NCBI GenBank assembly: GCA_036655715.1
Contig: JAVVPO010000005.1
Location: 1-64,000 of the forward strand
From: JAVVPO01 sp036655715
GTDB lineage: Bacteria; Bacillota; Clostridia; Lachnospirales; Cellulosilyticaceae
Direction of reading: 5' to 3'
Length of the DNA stretch: 64,000 nt
Shown piece after piece: positions 38,118 to 47,059 of this stretch. Every line of letters begins with the position of its first letter. The first letter of the stretch is position 1. Under the pieces are notes generated by a model. The model was given only the letters and a program-made list of their open reading frames with translations, ran no database searches and was not told where the DNA came from. The position numbers were made by a program, and so were the translations under genes.

Positions 38118-39314
38118 GTGAAAGCAAGAACAAAGAAAATGACAGCAATTTCACTAGGTCTTATTATGGGGGCTAGTACATTTGGAACAGTATTACATGC
38201 TGAGACCATTACAAAAACTTTAAAGGCAACATATAATGATATTAAGGTTACCTTTAACGGGGATTACAAGCAACCTGTTAATGAACCATTTTTAATTAAT
38301 GGCTCTGTTTACGTAGCATTACGTGATGCAGGAGAAATGACAGGTAACAAGGTAGATTGGGATAGTGCTAATAAAACAGTTAAAATCACGGATACTACTG
38401 CTAATAATTCAGTATCTAGCACTGAACTTGCTAATAAAAATCTAGAAATCTCTAGCCTTAAAACACAAGTTAAACAACTTGAGGAAAAATTAGCTAAATA
38501 TGAAAAACAAGAGGCACCTGCTACGGATTCAAATTTATCCTCATCTGCTATCAAAAAAACGCTTGAAGAAATTGAAGATGAGTATGAAGATAAAAATGGT
38601 ATCAGCTGGGAATTTGATTTATCTGAAAGTAAAGGCGCACTTGAATTAGATATTACTGTTGCAAGAAATTCTTCTTCTAAGTTCAATGCACTTTCTTCAA
38701 CAAAACTCGAAACTTTCCTTAAAGACATTTGTGAAGATATTGCAGATAACCACAAAGCTGTAGAAATTAAAGGTACTATCTATGATGAAAAATCTGATGA
38801 AGATGTTATGGCATTTGCATATAGTACAAAAGGTAAATTCTCTATAGACTCCTCACTCATTAGTAATCGTTCTTTAGAGCGTTTTGCCGATGAATTAGAA
38901 CGTGATAGTGATTACAGCAATCTTCCTAAGATTAATGTTGATGGATTAAAAACTGAATCATTTTCTGTTAAAGGTATTGATTTAGAGTATAACAGTAAGA
39001 AAGAACTCATTACTTTCTTCGTTGGTGTAGATACAACAAAGATCACTGAGTGGAATAAACTTATCAACGATGGCGCTAATAATGATAGAAGTGATATTTA
39101 TTCAACTTCTCAGATTAGTAATTTAGCATACTTCTTAGAAGATATTTGTGATGATATCGCTTATGAGTTTGATGTAGATGTAGAAGGTATGATTTATAAT
39201 ACAAATAGCATCAGTACTAGTGCCGCTATCAATAAAGGCGAGCTTATGGTAAGATATCAATTAAATAGTAGATCTGATGACTATTCTATGGTACTTGTAC
39301 CTTTAAGTAGATAG
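38118..39314 (+). CDS. Secreted protein: copper amine oxidase-like N domain, coiled coil, two unknown domains
   Basis: A 398-residue exported protein. Signal peptide about 1-27. Residues about 45-92 match a copper amine oxidase N-terminal-like domain (FLINGSVYVALRDAGEM, then VDWDSANKTVKI), in Clostridia usually a surface or wall-associated module rather than an oxidase. A coiled coil (about 105-135, KTQVKQLEEKLAKYEKQ) leads to two copies of the domain in the preceding gene: about 148-245 (WEFDL, FNALSSTKLETFLKDICEDI, KGTIYDE) and about 275-390 (GIDLEYN, ISNLAYFLEDICDDI, VEGMIYN). GTG start eight bases after AGGAGG. Function unknown. Confidence 0.8.
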   Translation: MKARTKKMTAISLGLIMGASTFGTVLHAETITKTLKATYNDIKVTFNGDYKQPVNEPFLINGSVYVALRDAGEMTGNKVDWDSANKTVKITDTTANNSVSSTELANKNLEISSLKTQVKQLEEKLAKYEKQEAPATDSNLSSSAIKKTLEEIEDEYEDKNGISWEFDLSESKGALELDITVARNSSSKFNALSSTKLETFLKDICEDIADNHKAVEIKGTIYDEKSDEDVMAFAYSTKGKFSIDSSLISNRSLERFADELERDSDYSNLPKINVDGLKTESFSVKGIDLEYNSKKELITFFVGVDTTKITEWNKLINDGANNDRSDIYSTSQISNLAYFLEDICDDIAYEFDVDVEGMIYNTNSISTSAAINKGELMVRYQLNSRSDDYSMVLVPLSR

Positions 39315-39329
39315 GCTACATTTTTTTAG

Positions 39330-39369
39330 AAAACAACTCCCTTAGGCCTCGGCCTAAGGGAGTTGTTTT
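39330..39369. terminator. Shared terminator between the 398-aa gene and uvrA
   Basis: A perfect stem of 18-19 bp (AACTCCCTTAGGC with its complement) and a tiny loop, followed by TTTTTTC on the plus strand. It serves convergent genes; its right edge is 4 bp from the uvrA stop. Confidence 0.93.
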
Positions 39370-39372
39370 TTC

Positions 39373-42201
39373 TTATTCCAGTACCTTCTTCAAGAACATC
39401 CCTGTATAAGACTTCTCATTCTTTGCAACTTGCTCTGGTGTCCCTTTAGCAATAACTTCTCCGCCTCTTGTGCCACCTTCTGGTCCTAAATCTATAATAT
39501 AATCAGATGTTTTAATCACATCTAAGTTATGTTCAATAACAACGATTGTATTCCCATTTTCTACGAGTCTATCTAATATGCCTATTAACTTATGCACATC
39601 AGCAAAGTGTAATCCTGTTGTTGGTTCATCTAAGATATACATGGTTTTACCTGTCCCACGTTTACTAAGCTCCGTAGCTAGTTTAACTCTTTGCGCCTCT
39701 CCACCTGATAGGGTCGTAGAAGGTTGTCCAAGTCTAATGTAGGATAATCCTACGTCATAAAGTGTCTGTAATTTCCTTTGGATAGATGGTATATTCTCAA
39801 AGAATTTCAGTGCTTCTTCTACCGTCATCCCCAATACTTCTGATATGGATTTACCTTTGTACTTAACTTCTAACGTTTCTCTATTATAGCGTTTACCTTT
39901 GCATACTTCACAGGGTACATATACATCTGGTAAGAAATGCATCTCTATCTTGATCATCCCATCACCACGGCAAGCTTCACATCTTCCGCCCTTTACATTA
40001 AAGCTGAATCTACCTTTAGCATAGCCCTTCATCTTGGCTTCTTGAGTCTGAGCAAAAATATCTCTAATGGCATCAAATACGCCTACATAGGTAGCTGGGT
40101 TAGATCTTGGCGTGCGACCGATTGGTGATTGATCAATATGAATAACTTTGTCTAGATTTTCAAGTCCTATAATATCTTTATGCATCCCAGGTTTTACTTT
40201 TGCACGGTTAAGATCTCTTGAAAGTCTTTTAAGCAGTATCTCATTAATCAGTGTACTCTTACCTGAACCTGATACTCCCGTGATACAAGTCATCGTCCCA
40301 AGCGGTATATCTACATTGACATTTTTAAGATTATTTTCTTTTGCCCCTTTGATAGAGATTTTATTGCCATTCCCTTTTCTTCTCACTTCTGGAATCTCTA
40401 TTTTTTTTCTACCACTTAGATAAGCACCTGTTTCTGATTGCTCACAAGCAAGTATTGTCGCTAGTGGCCCTGCAGCAATAATCTCACCACCATGCTCACC
40501 TGCTCCTGGCCCTATATCCACTATCCAGTCTGCAGCTTGCATCGTATCTTCATCATGTTCTACAACAATTAATGTATTGCCTAAGTCTCTTAATCTTGTA
40601 AGGGTAGCAATAAGCCTATCATTATCTCTTTGATGGAGTCCTATACTTGGTTCATCAAGGATATAAAGAACGCCAACTAAACCTGATCCAATCTGAGTTG
40701 CTAGACGAATACGCTGAGCTTCCCCGCCAGACAAAGTACCTGATGCACGAGATAGTGTCAGATAATCAAGACCTACATCTACTAGGAATCCAAGTCTTGC
40801 ATTAATTTCTTTAAAGATTTGAGCCCCAATAGTTTTTTGTCTTTTTGTGATTTCAATATTTAGGAAAAATTCTCTCAAATCCCCTACAGCCATAGCTGTA
40901 ACCTCATTAATATTCTTATCTTGCACCGTAACAGCTAATGCCTCTGGCTTTAGTCTTGCACCACCACACTCCTTACAAGGAATACTAGTCATATAAGCTT
41001 CATACTCTGTACGCATACTTTCTGAACTTGTCTCATCATATCTGCGTTTCATATTTCCGAGTACACCTTCAAAAGCATAGTTATACTGCCTTGTCCCATA
41101 CTCTCCTGTAAAAGTAAATTTCACGGTTACGCCATCTGTCCCATATAAAATCATATGTTGGATTTTCTCTGGTAACTCTTCAAAAGGTGTATCTAAGTCA
41201 AAATGATACTTCGCTATAAGTGCCTCAAATAGTGCATAGGCATAACTATCTGAATTGCCAATTGATCCCCAGCCAGGTACAGCTATAGCCCCTTGTCTAA
41301 GAGTTAGTGTCGTATTCGGTACTACAAGTTCTGGATCAGCTTCTAACTTTTGCCCTAATCCTGTACAAGTCGGGCAAGCTCCAAATGGATTATTGAACGA
41401 AAATAACCTAGGCTCTATTTCCTCTATACTCATATTACAGTCTGGACAAGAAAAGCTCTGACTAAAGTTCATCTCTTCCTTATCTGCTATATCTACAATA
41501 AGTAAGCCTCCAGTTAGTTTCATAACCGTCTCAATGGAGTCTGTCAGTCTTTTTTGAATACCCTCTTTAATAACAAGTCTATCTACAATAATATCAATAG
41601 AGTGCTTTTTATTTTTATCTAACTTTACTTCTTCTTCTGTTAAGTCAATGACTTCGCCATCAATACGTGCACGAATATAACCTTGTTTAACGGCTGTATC
41701 AATCACTTTTTCATGAACACCTTTACGACCTCTTACAACAGGTGCTAAAAGCTGTATCTTCGTACGTTCTGGTAATTCCATGAGTTGATCTACCATTTGG
41801 TCTACTGTTTGTTTCTTAATTTCTTTGCCGCACTTTGGACAGTGTGGAATCCCTACTCTAGCAAATAGCAATCTAAGATAATCATAGATTTCTGTTACTG
41901 TCCCTACTGTAGAACGTGGATTTTTACTTGTTGTCTTTTGATCAATAGAGATAGCTGGTGATAATCCTGAGATATTATCTACATCTGGCTTTTCCATCTG
42001 GCCCAAGAACTGTCTGGCATAGGCAGATAAAGATTCTACATATCTTCTTTGCCCTTCTGCATAAATAGTATCAAAAGCAAGCGATGACTTTCCAGATCCA
42101 CTTAATCCTGTAAAAACAATAAATTGATCACGTTCTAATTCTAAATCTATATTTTTCAGATTATGCTCTCTAGCTCCTTGAATAATAATTTTATTTTTCA
42201 T
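39373..42201 (-). CDS. uvrA: Excinuclease ABC subunit A
   Basis: A 942-residue damage-recognition ATPase. Two ABC modules are visible: Walker [11 protein letters not shown] near 31 and [10 protein letters not shown] near 640, with two ABC signatures ([23 protein letters not shown]). Zinc motifs [12 protein letters not shown]...CPTC and CEACRGDG...CEVCKGKRY are complete. Length is normal. AAAGGAG precedes the ATG, and the promoter carries a consensus LexA box, which predicts SOS induction. Confidence 0.98.
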   Translation of the reverse strand: MKNKIIIQGAREHNLKNIDLELERDQFIVFTGLSGSGKSSLAFDTIYAEGQRRYVESLSAYARQFLGQMEKPDVDNISGLSPAISIDQKTTSKNPRSTVGTVTEIYDYLRLLFARVGIPHCPKCGKEIKKQTVDQMVDQLMELPERTKIQLLAPVVRGRKGVHEKVIDTAVKQGYIRARIDGEVIDLTEEEVKLDKNKKHSIDIIVDRLVIKEGIQKRLTDSIETVMKLTGGLLIVDIADKEEMNFSQSFSCPDCNMSIEEIEPRLFSFNNPFGACPTCTGLGQKLEADPELVVPNTTLTLRQGAIAVPGWGSIGNSDSYAYALFEALIAKYHFDLDTPFEELPEKIQHMILYGTDGVTVKFTFTGEYGTRQYNYAFEGVLGNMKRRYDETSSESMRTEYEAYMTSIPCKECGGARLKPEALAVTVQDKNINEVTAMAVGDLREFFLNIEITKRQKTIGAQIFKEINARLGFLVDVGLDYLTLSRASGTLSGGEAQRIRLATQIGSGLVGVLYILDEPSIGLHQRDNDRLIATLTRLRDLGNTLIVVEHDEDTMQAADWIVDIGPGAGEHGGEIIAAGPLATILACEQSETGAYLSGRKKIEIPEVRRKGNGNKISIKGAKENNLKNVNVDIPLGTMTCITGVSGSGKSTLINEILLKRLSRDLNRAKVKPGMHKDIIGLENLDKVIHIDQSPIGRTPRSNPATYVGVFDAIRDIFAQTQEAKMKGYAKGRFSFNVKGGRCEACRGDGMIKIEMHFLPDVYVPCEVCKGKRYNRETLEVKYKGKSISEVLGMTVEEALKFFENIPSIQRKLQTLYDVGLSYIRLGQPSTTLSGGEAQRVKLATELSKRGTGKTMYILDEPTTGLHFADVHKLIGILDRLVENGNTIVVIEHNLDVIKTSDYIIDLGPEGGTRGGEVIAKGTPEQVAKNEKSYTGMFLKKVLE

Positions 42202-42269
42202 ACAATCTCCTTTTCAAAATAATTATTTATATTTATCTGATTATAGCATTATTTTATTCTGGTCGATTT

Positions 42270-42297
42270 ATTATAACATGATTCGTCATTTTTTCAA
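42270..42297 (-). promoter_or_regulatory. Putative uvrA promoter
   Basis: TTGAAA (42292-42297), 16-bp spacer, perfect TATAAT (42270-42275) on the minus strand, about 70 bases before uvrA. Confidence 0.6.
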
Positions 42298-42308
42298 ACA
42301 CACGTTCG
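42295..42308 (-). promoter_or_regulatory. LexA (SOS) box at the uvrA promoter
   Basis: CGAACGTGTGTTTG on the minus strand matches the Gram-positive LexA/DinR consensus CGAACRNRYGTTYG at every position. It overlaps the -35 element of uvrA, where LexA would block transcription until DNA damage. Confidence 0.85.
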
Positions 42309-42445
42309 TCATTAATTTCAAATGCATACTTTTATTATTATCTCCATTTTCCCCTAAATTCTTTCTTCAAAATGTCTATTTTATTATTACTTCATAGGAT
42401 ACTTTGAGGCTCTTCTTTCTTAAACTTTACTTTAATACAGAAAAA

Positions 42446-42484
42446 GAGTCTATCTATTCTCTTTACTACGAAATAGACAGACTC
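42446..42484 (-). terminator. Terminator after the PHP/GNAT gene
   Basis: A 13-bp stem with one mismatch (42446-42458 with 42472-42484) begins 4 bp past the stop and is followed on the minus strand by CTTTTTCTG. Confidence 0.8.
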
Positions 42485-42487
42485 CCT

Positions 42488-42850
42488 TTATACTAATTCT
42501 TTTTTCATTTCAATATTACATCTACTACAAACTTCTCCGCTACAGTCCTTTACAAATCCTAACTTTTTATAAAGAGGTAGCGCTTTTATCAGCTTAGAGC
42601 TTGTCTGTAATGTCATCATCTTATACTGAAGCCTTTTTGCCTCTTCTAATGCATTCTCCATTAAAGTTTTTCCAATTCCTTGCCCTTGAAATATTTTATA
42701 TAAATACATTTTTCTTAGTTCACATATTTCATCATCATTATTTTGATATTCTTTTATTTTGACATTCTTTTCTTTTGCTTTAGCTACGACCTCATCTACT
42801 GACATGGTCCCATCTGAATAATATGTATGAATATGTAAATCTACAAACAT
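42488..42850 (-). CDS. In-frame chimera of a PHP-domain start and a GNAT acetyltransferase end
   Basis: A 120-residue protein that looks like two broken genes joined. Residues 1-32 (MFVDLHIHTYYSDGTMS, then AKAKEKNVKI) are the first strand and HxH metal motif of a PHP phosphoesterase. From about 34 on (ELRKMYLYKIFQGQGIGKTL, ALPLYKKLGFV, CNIEMKKEL) it is the C-terminal half of a GNAT acetyltransferase with its acetyl-CoA loop QGQGIGK. The PHP part lacks the other metal ligands and the GNAT part lacks its first strands, so neither activity is assured. AGGAGG precedes the ATG and a terminator follows, so it may still be expressed. Confidence 0.7.
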   Translation of the reverse strand: MFVDLHIHTYYSDGTMSVDEVVAKAKEKNVKIKEYQNNDDEICELRKMYLYKIFQGQGIGKTLMENALEEAKRLQYKMMTLQTSSKLIKALPLYKKLGFVKDCSGEVCSRCNIEMKKELV

Positions 42851-42901
42851 CTTCTAGCCTCCTCGCTTTATGTCTCTGTTTTTAAATTTATTTTTTGTCT
42901 T

Positions 42902-43699
42902 TTAAAATTTTTTCATCTTTAGTACTTTATATAACTCTCTATCTATTAATATATCATTTGAAAATAAATCAGGATTAATCTCTAGCATTTCATAAAGTAG
43001 CTCCGCTACTCCTTCTGCTTGACAAATACGTACTTTGGCATCTCCAAATTCCCCTCTATGCATGACTCTATATTCCTCAAAAATCTCATCTACTTTAAAG
43101 AAATACTCAGACCAGTGGTCTCCATGATGTCTTCTAGATGGCACATTTTTTTCTGTTCCATCCGCTAATACCACATACAGTTGTTCAGGCTCATCTGTCA
43201 ATCTGCCAGGTATACCTGCCCATTCTTCTACCCCATGCATAAATGTATTTCTCCTTAAGTCTACACCTAACATCATAATCTGTGCTTTTCTATCCAATAA
43301 TCTTCCCCAAGGAGACTGCCTTGCACAAGGCGTATCCCACTTTTCATTATCTTTGATAAATGCCTTGGCATCTTTGCCATATGCTGCGACGGAATGCGTA
43401 GGATGTAGTGACCTGACTACTCCTTCTCGCTTTCTAAATAATTCTGGAAGAATGCCCACACACACCTTATCGCTCTCTACATAAAACTTAGGATTATCAT
43501 GCCCTATATAAGACCATGTATGTGTCGGTAATACTAAGAGCCCCTCCTCCATATACTCACACAAAGCATCTAAAACCGTATCTGCACCACCTTCTACTTC
43601 TCCTATGCTCTTCATAGATGAGTGAACCAATAATGTTCCCTTTTTATCAATACCTAAACCCTTTAAGTCATCTAAAAATCTTTCTTTTGTATGTCTCAT
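42902..43699 (-). CDS. AAC(3)-family aminoglycoside N-acetyltransferase-like protein
   Basis: A 265-residue member of the antibiotic_NAT (AAC(3)) fold. Motifs: LLVHSSMKSIGEV, VLPTHTWSY, the catalytic-region LHPTHSVAAYG, CARQSPWGRLL, MLGVDLRRNTFMHGVEE. Such genes are common in Firmicute chromosomes (for example yokD-like) and do not by themselves show resistance. The frame is open 16 codons further, but AGAGAGG lies nine bases before the ATG at 43699 and none precedes the longer start. It is 51 bp upstream of the PHP/GNAT chimera and probably shares its transcript. Confidence 0.85.
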   Translation of the reverse strand: MRHTKERFLDDLKGLGIDKKGTLLVHSSMKSIGEVEGGADTVLDALCEYMEEGLLVLPTHTWSYIGHDNPKFYVESDKVCVGILPELFRKREGVVRSLHPTHSVAAYGKDAKAFIKDNEKWDTPCARQSPWGRLLDRKAQIMMLGVDLRRNTFMHGVEEWAGIPGRLTDEPEQLYVVLADGTEKNVPSRRHHGDHWSEYFFKVDEIFEEYRVMHRGEFGDAKVRICQAEGVAELLYEMLEINPDLFSNDILIDRELYKVLKMKKF

Positions 43700-43789
43700 C
43701 TTACTAACCTCTCTATTCAAATTATTAATAAATAGCAACAAACTCATTACGCTTTGTCATATTAAAAGACTATTTCAACAGAAAAATGC

Positions 43790-43825
43790 TCCCATAATAC
43801 TTCTCTTACTTTTTATTATGGGAGT
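43790..43825 (-). terminator. Terminator after uvrB
   Basis: An 11-bp stem (CTCCCATAATA with its complement) 8 bp past the uvrB stop, followed on the minus strand by CATTTTTCTG. Confidence 0.85.
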
Positions 43826-43832
43826 CTTCCTT

Positions 43833-45818
43833 TTATCTACTTACATAAAGCTTTTTCAGTCCAATAAGTGTATCACGAAGCCCTGCTGCCTGCTCGAACT
43901 GTAATTCTCTTGCTGCCTTTTTCATTTCTTTTTCTACTTTTACAATTGCTTTTTCTAGTTCTTCTCGGTTCATAGACTCTGGATCTTTTTCTTTAAAGAG
44001 CTCTTTATTTTCTTTAATACTTTTTGTTGCTACAATAAGGTCTCTCACCTTTTTTCTGATGGTTTGTGGGGTGATACCATGTTCTTCATTGTATGTTTCC
44101 TGAATCTCCCTACGTCTAATTGTCTCTGAGATAGCAGTCTGCATAGAACGTGTAATTCTATCCGCGTACATAACAACTTGTCCATTGGCATTTCTAGCTG
44201 CTCGTCCTATTGTCTGGATTAATGAGGTTTCAGAACGTAAGAATCCTTCCTTATCTGCATCTAGTATCGCTACTAGTGATACTTCTGGTATATCTAACCC
44301 TTCTCTTAACAAATTAATCCCTACTAATACATCAAATACTCCCATCCGTAAATCCCTTACAATCTCTATACGTTCTAGAGTGTCTATATCTGAGTGAAGA
44401 TACTTAATTTTAATACCCATCTCCCTTAGATAATCGGTCAGGTCTTCTGACATACGTTTGGTAAGTGTAGTAATAAGTACCTTTTCGCCCTTCTCCGTTC
44501 TTATATTAATCTCATTAAGCAAATCATCTATTTGTCCTTTTACAGGCCTAATCTCAATAGGTGGATCCAGTAACCCAGTAGGCCTAATAAGTTGCTCTGC
44601 TATGCTTAAGGAATGCTCTAATTCATATTGAGCTGGCGTAGCTGATACAAATAGAATTTGATTAATCTTTTCTTCAAACTCCTCAAATCTAAGTGGTCTA
44701 TTGTCTAGTGCTGAAGGTAATCTAAACCCATAGTCTACAAGGACCCCCTTACGGGCCTGGTCACCATTATACATAGCTCTTACTTGTGGCATAGTCATAT
44801 GGGACTCGTCTATCATAATAAGATAGTCATCTGGGAAGTAATCCATCAGTGTAAACGGTGTACTACCTGCTTCTCTTCCTGATAAATGCCTAGAGTAGTT
44901 TTCTACCCCCGAGCAATATCCCATCTCTTTAAGCATTTCAATATCAAAATTGGTTCTTTGGGCAAGCCTTTGCATCTCTAATAATTTATCTTCTTCTTTA
45001 AGCTCTTTGAGCCTTACTTCTAACTCTGCTTCTATACATTTCACAGCTTCTTCCATCTTCTCTGGAGCTATCGCATAATGAGATGCTGGAAATATGGATA
45101 CATGATCTCTATAACCTAGTACGCTTCCTGTAAGAGGGTCTATCTCCGCAATCCTATCTATCTCATCTCCAAAAAATTCTACACGTATTGCTTTTTCTGT
45201 GGCACTTGCTGGGATAATTTCTACAGTATCCCCTCTCACTCTAAAAGTAGAACGTGCAAAATCCATATCATTTCTATTATATTGAATCTGAATAAGCTTC
45301 TTAAGGACATCATCTCTATCAACTTCCATTCCTTCTCTTAGGGAAAGAACTTGATTTTCATAGTCAATAGGATCTCCAAGTCCATAAATGCAAGAAACAC
45401 TCGCTACGATAATAACATCTCTTCGCTCTGCAAGAGATGCCGTCGCCGAGTGACGTAATTTATCTATCTCTTCATTAACACTTGAATCCTTCTCTATATA
45501 AGTATCACTATGTGCTACATAAGCTTCTGGTTGATAATAATCATAATAAGATACAAAATACTCTACTGCATTATCAGGAAAGAATTCCTTGAACTCACTA
45601 TATAGCTGCGCAGCCAATGTCTTGTTATGAGCCATAATCAAAGTAGGCCTTTGTACTTCTTGGATAATATTTGCCATGGTAAAGGTCTTACCTGAACCTG
45701 TTACACCAAGTAACGTCTGATATTCGTTTCCATCATTGATGCTTTGCACTAATTTGGCTATAGCTGTTGGCTGATCACCTGTGGGCTTGAATTCTGAAAC
45801 TATTTTAAATTCATTCAT
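43833..45818 (-). CDS. uvrB: Excinuclease ABC subunit B
   Basis: A 661-residue UvrB. Walker [11 protein letters not shown] (39-48), the beta-hairpin region [24 protein letters not shown] Walker [12 protein letters not shown], and the helicase end [20 protein letters not shown] with QTIGRAARN are visible. The C-terminal UVR motif (about 620-655, [19 protein letters not shown]) binds UvrC. It verifies damage and loads UvrC. Unlike in many Firmicutes it is not next to uvrA, and I found no LexA box in its 250-bp upstream region. Confidence 0.98.
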   Translation of the reverse strand: MNEFKIVSEFKPTGDQPTAIAKLVQSINDGNEYQTLLGVTGSGKTFTMANIIQEVQRPTLIMAHNKTLAAQLYSEFKEFFPDNAVEYFVSYYDYYQPEAYVAHSDTYIEKDSSVNEEIDKLRHSATASLAERRDVIIVASVSCIYGLGDPIDYENQVLSLREGMEVDRDDVLKKLIQIQYNRNDMDFARSTFRVRGDTVEIIPASATEKAIRVEFFGDEIDRIAEIDPLTGSVLGYRDHVSIFPASHYAIAPEKMEEAVKCIEAELEVRLKELKEEDKLLEMQRLAQRTNFDIEMLKEMGYCSGVENYSRHLSGREAGSTPFTLMDYFPDDYLIMIDESHMTMPQVRAMYNGDQARKGVLVDYGFRLPSALDNRPLRFEEFEEKINQILFVSATPAQYELEHSLSIAEQLIRPTGLLDPPIEIRPVKGQIDDLLNEINIRTEKGEKVLITTLTKRMSEDLTDYLREMGIKIKYLHSDIDTLERIEIVRDLRMGVFDVLVGINLLREGLDIPEVSLVAILDADKEGFLRSETSLIQTIGRAARNANGQVVMYADRITRSMQTAISETIRRREIQETYNEEHGITPQTIRKKVRDLIVATKSIKENKELFKEKDPESMNREELEKAIVKVEKEMKKAARELQFEQAAGLRDTLIGLKKLYVSR

Positions 45819-45995
45819 CTGTATCCCTTTCTCATTTAGTTCTTCTTTTTAATTATTCTCTTTTACTATTCATTATATCCTATAGCTTAGATTTTTACTA
45901 TCTTACGTCGTTATAAATTTCTAGCTTGCGATTTCTTTATACATCAATCTAACACTATAATTATTTAAAAAGATATCTCTTTCTAGATAATATAA

Positions 45996-46044
45996 AAAGC
46001 TATAGATAACTATAACCTAATGGTTAACTTATCTATAGCTTTTC
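45996..46044 (-). terminator. Terminator after the first DUF1540 gene
   Basis: A perfect 15-bp stem (45996-46010 with 46030-46044), whose loop can pair further (TAACC/GGTTA), followed on the minus strand by TTTTTATATT. Confidence 0.85.
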
Positions 46045-46068
46045 TTTTATATTATCTTTAATTTTTTA

Positions 46069-46377
46069 TTATCTCTCGCAAAAACTGCTACAACAAGTAT
46101 CCACGCAATTAGATGCGCCTTGTCCTGCTATATCAATAGACTGTGCACAACATTTACAATTATCGTTATGTGTACAGTTATTTGCCTGGCATTCTACTTC
46201 TAATGCTGCATTTGGACTTTCCATACTATTTGTTGCTCCTGTTTGCTCGCTGAAGTTACTACAACATGTTTCAATAGAATTATTAGCAGCATCTCCCGCT
46301 ACACCTATTTGATTTAGGCAACAACAATCTTCAGAGTTATGAGCACAATTAGAAACACCACAATTTAACTTTGGCAT
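46069..46377 (-). CDS. Tandem DUF1540 cysteine-rich protein
   Basis: A 102-residue protein with two DUF1540 units: about 4-42 (LNCGVSNCAHNSEDCCC, then ETCCSNF) and about 60-100 (VECQANNCTHNDNCKCC, then DTCCSSF). Each unit carries a CxxxxCxHN..C.C core and a later CC or C pair, a pattern expected to bind metal. The function of DUF1540 is not established; it is frequent in spore-forming Clostridia. AGGAGG precedes the ATG. A paralogue lies about 270 bp upstream, with a small Cys-rich gene between. Confidence 0.88.
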   Translation of the reverse strand: MPKLNCGVSNCAHNSEDCCCLNQIGVAGDAANNSIETCCSNFSEQTGATNSMESPNAALEVECQANNCTHNDNCKCCAQSIDIAGQGASNCVDTCCSSFCER

Positions 46378-46388
46378 ATGATAACCTC

Positions 46389-46556
46389 CTATTTCTTTTT
46401 ACCTTTACACTCACATCCACTGCCACAATTTCCACAGTCCATAGCACTTGAATCTACTGTGTTAGAGCAGTTAGTTGTATCTACAAGGTTAGTAGTATTA
46501 GAACAATTAGTTGTATTTGTACAAGCTGTTGTTGTATTATTAGATTTTTTTGACAT
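46389..46556 (-). CDS. Small Asn/Thr/Cys-rich peptide
   Basis: A 55-residue peptide I do not recognise. The first two thirds are a low-complexity run of Thr, Asn and Cys with the repeated unit TTNCSNT; the end is CGNCGSGCECKGKKK. Eight cysteines in 55 residues suggest metal binding or disulfide cross-linking. The frame is open 12 codons upstream, but AGGAGGTG lies eight bases before the ATG at 46556, which fixes the start. It lies 11 bp before the next DUF1540 gene and follows its paralogue, so it is part of the same Cys-rich cluster. Confidence 0.65.
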   Translation of the reverse strand: MSKKSNNTTTACTNTTNCSNTTNLVDTTNCSNTVDSSAMDCGNCGSGCECKGKKK

Positions 46557-46643
46557 GGCTTGACACCTCCTAATGTATTTAATTACCTTCATAGTATGTC
46601 TCGCATTTTCAAAAGTACTCTAGGATAGACTTACCAACTTATT

Positions 46644-46952
46644 TTATATTTTAGAAAAAGTATTACACTGGGTTTCATCAGAGGCATTTGCACCTTGTCC
46701 CACAACAAATATCCCCTCTGCCTCACATTTACATGCTTTATTGTGTATACACTGTGTTGCTCCACAATCAATACTCATACAAACACTAGGTATCATGACA
46801 CTATTTGATACACTTCCTTTTGGTGCGAAGCTCTCGCAACACGTTTCAGATGGCACAGCTAGTTCTCCTCCTTGTACTTTGATACTTCCAAGGCAACAAC
46901 AATCCTCTTCATTATAAGCACAACTTCCTACACAGCAATTTAGCTTTGGCAT
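46644..46952 (-). CDS. Tandem DUF1540 cysteine-rich protein, paralogue
   Basis: A 102-residue paralogue of the protein at 46069-46377, with the same start MPKLNC and the same two-unit plan: LNCCVGSCAYNEEDCCC with ETCCESF, then IDCGATQCIHNKACKCE ending TQCNTF. The second unit has lost one Cys of the CC pair. Strong TAAGGAGG before the ATG. First of three Cys-rich genes on the minus strand, just downstream of a ZIP metal transporter. Confidence 0.87.
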   Translation of the reverse strand: MPKLNCCVGSCAYNEEDCCCLGSIKVQGGELAVPSETCCESFAPKGSVSNSVMIPSVCMSIDCGATQCIHNKACKCEAEGIFVVGQGANASDETQCNTFSKI

Positions 46953-47059
46953 AAATAAAAAACCTCCTTAGATTAAATTTCATCTGATTTACTCAAATTT
47001 ATTTTTAACCTATGAGGCTCTTTTATACTCTTAATTTAATTATTTTATTTATTTTCTAT

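Larger units (their letters stand above)
42202..42487. other. Intergenic region upstream of uvrA
   Basis: 286 bp. It holds the uvrA promoter with LexA box (42270-42308) and the terminator of the PHP/GNAT gene (42446-42484). The 140 bp between them shows no further structure I can support. Confidence 0.6.

Noticed and set aside
38309..38755. Minus-strand frame of 148 codons under the 398-aa gene
   Set aside because: Ser/Leu-rich antisense shadow of a clearly coding, signal-peptide-bearing gene; no ribosome site.
42902..43699. Acquired aminoglycoside resistance gene
   Set aside because: AAC(3)-fold proteins are common chromosomal genes; no mobile element or base-composition change is seen nearby.
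45819..46068. LexA box upstream of uvrB
   Set aside because: No pair of GAAC and GTTC at the required four-base spacing.
46378..46563. Plus-strand frame across the small Cys-rich gene
   Set aside because: It is the antisense of a gene with AGGAGGTG; hydrophobic and repetitive only because of the repeat on the other strand.
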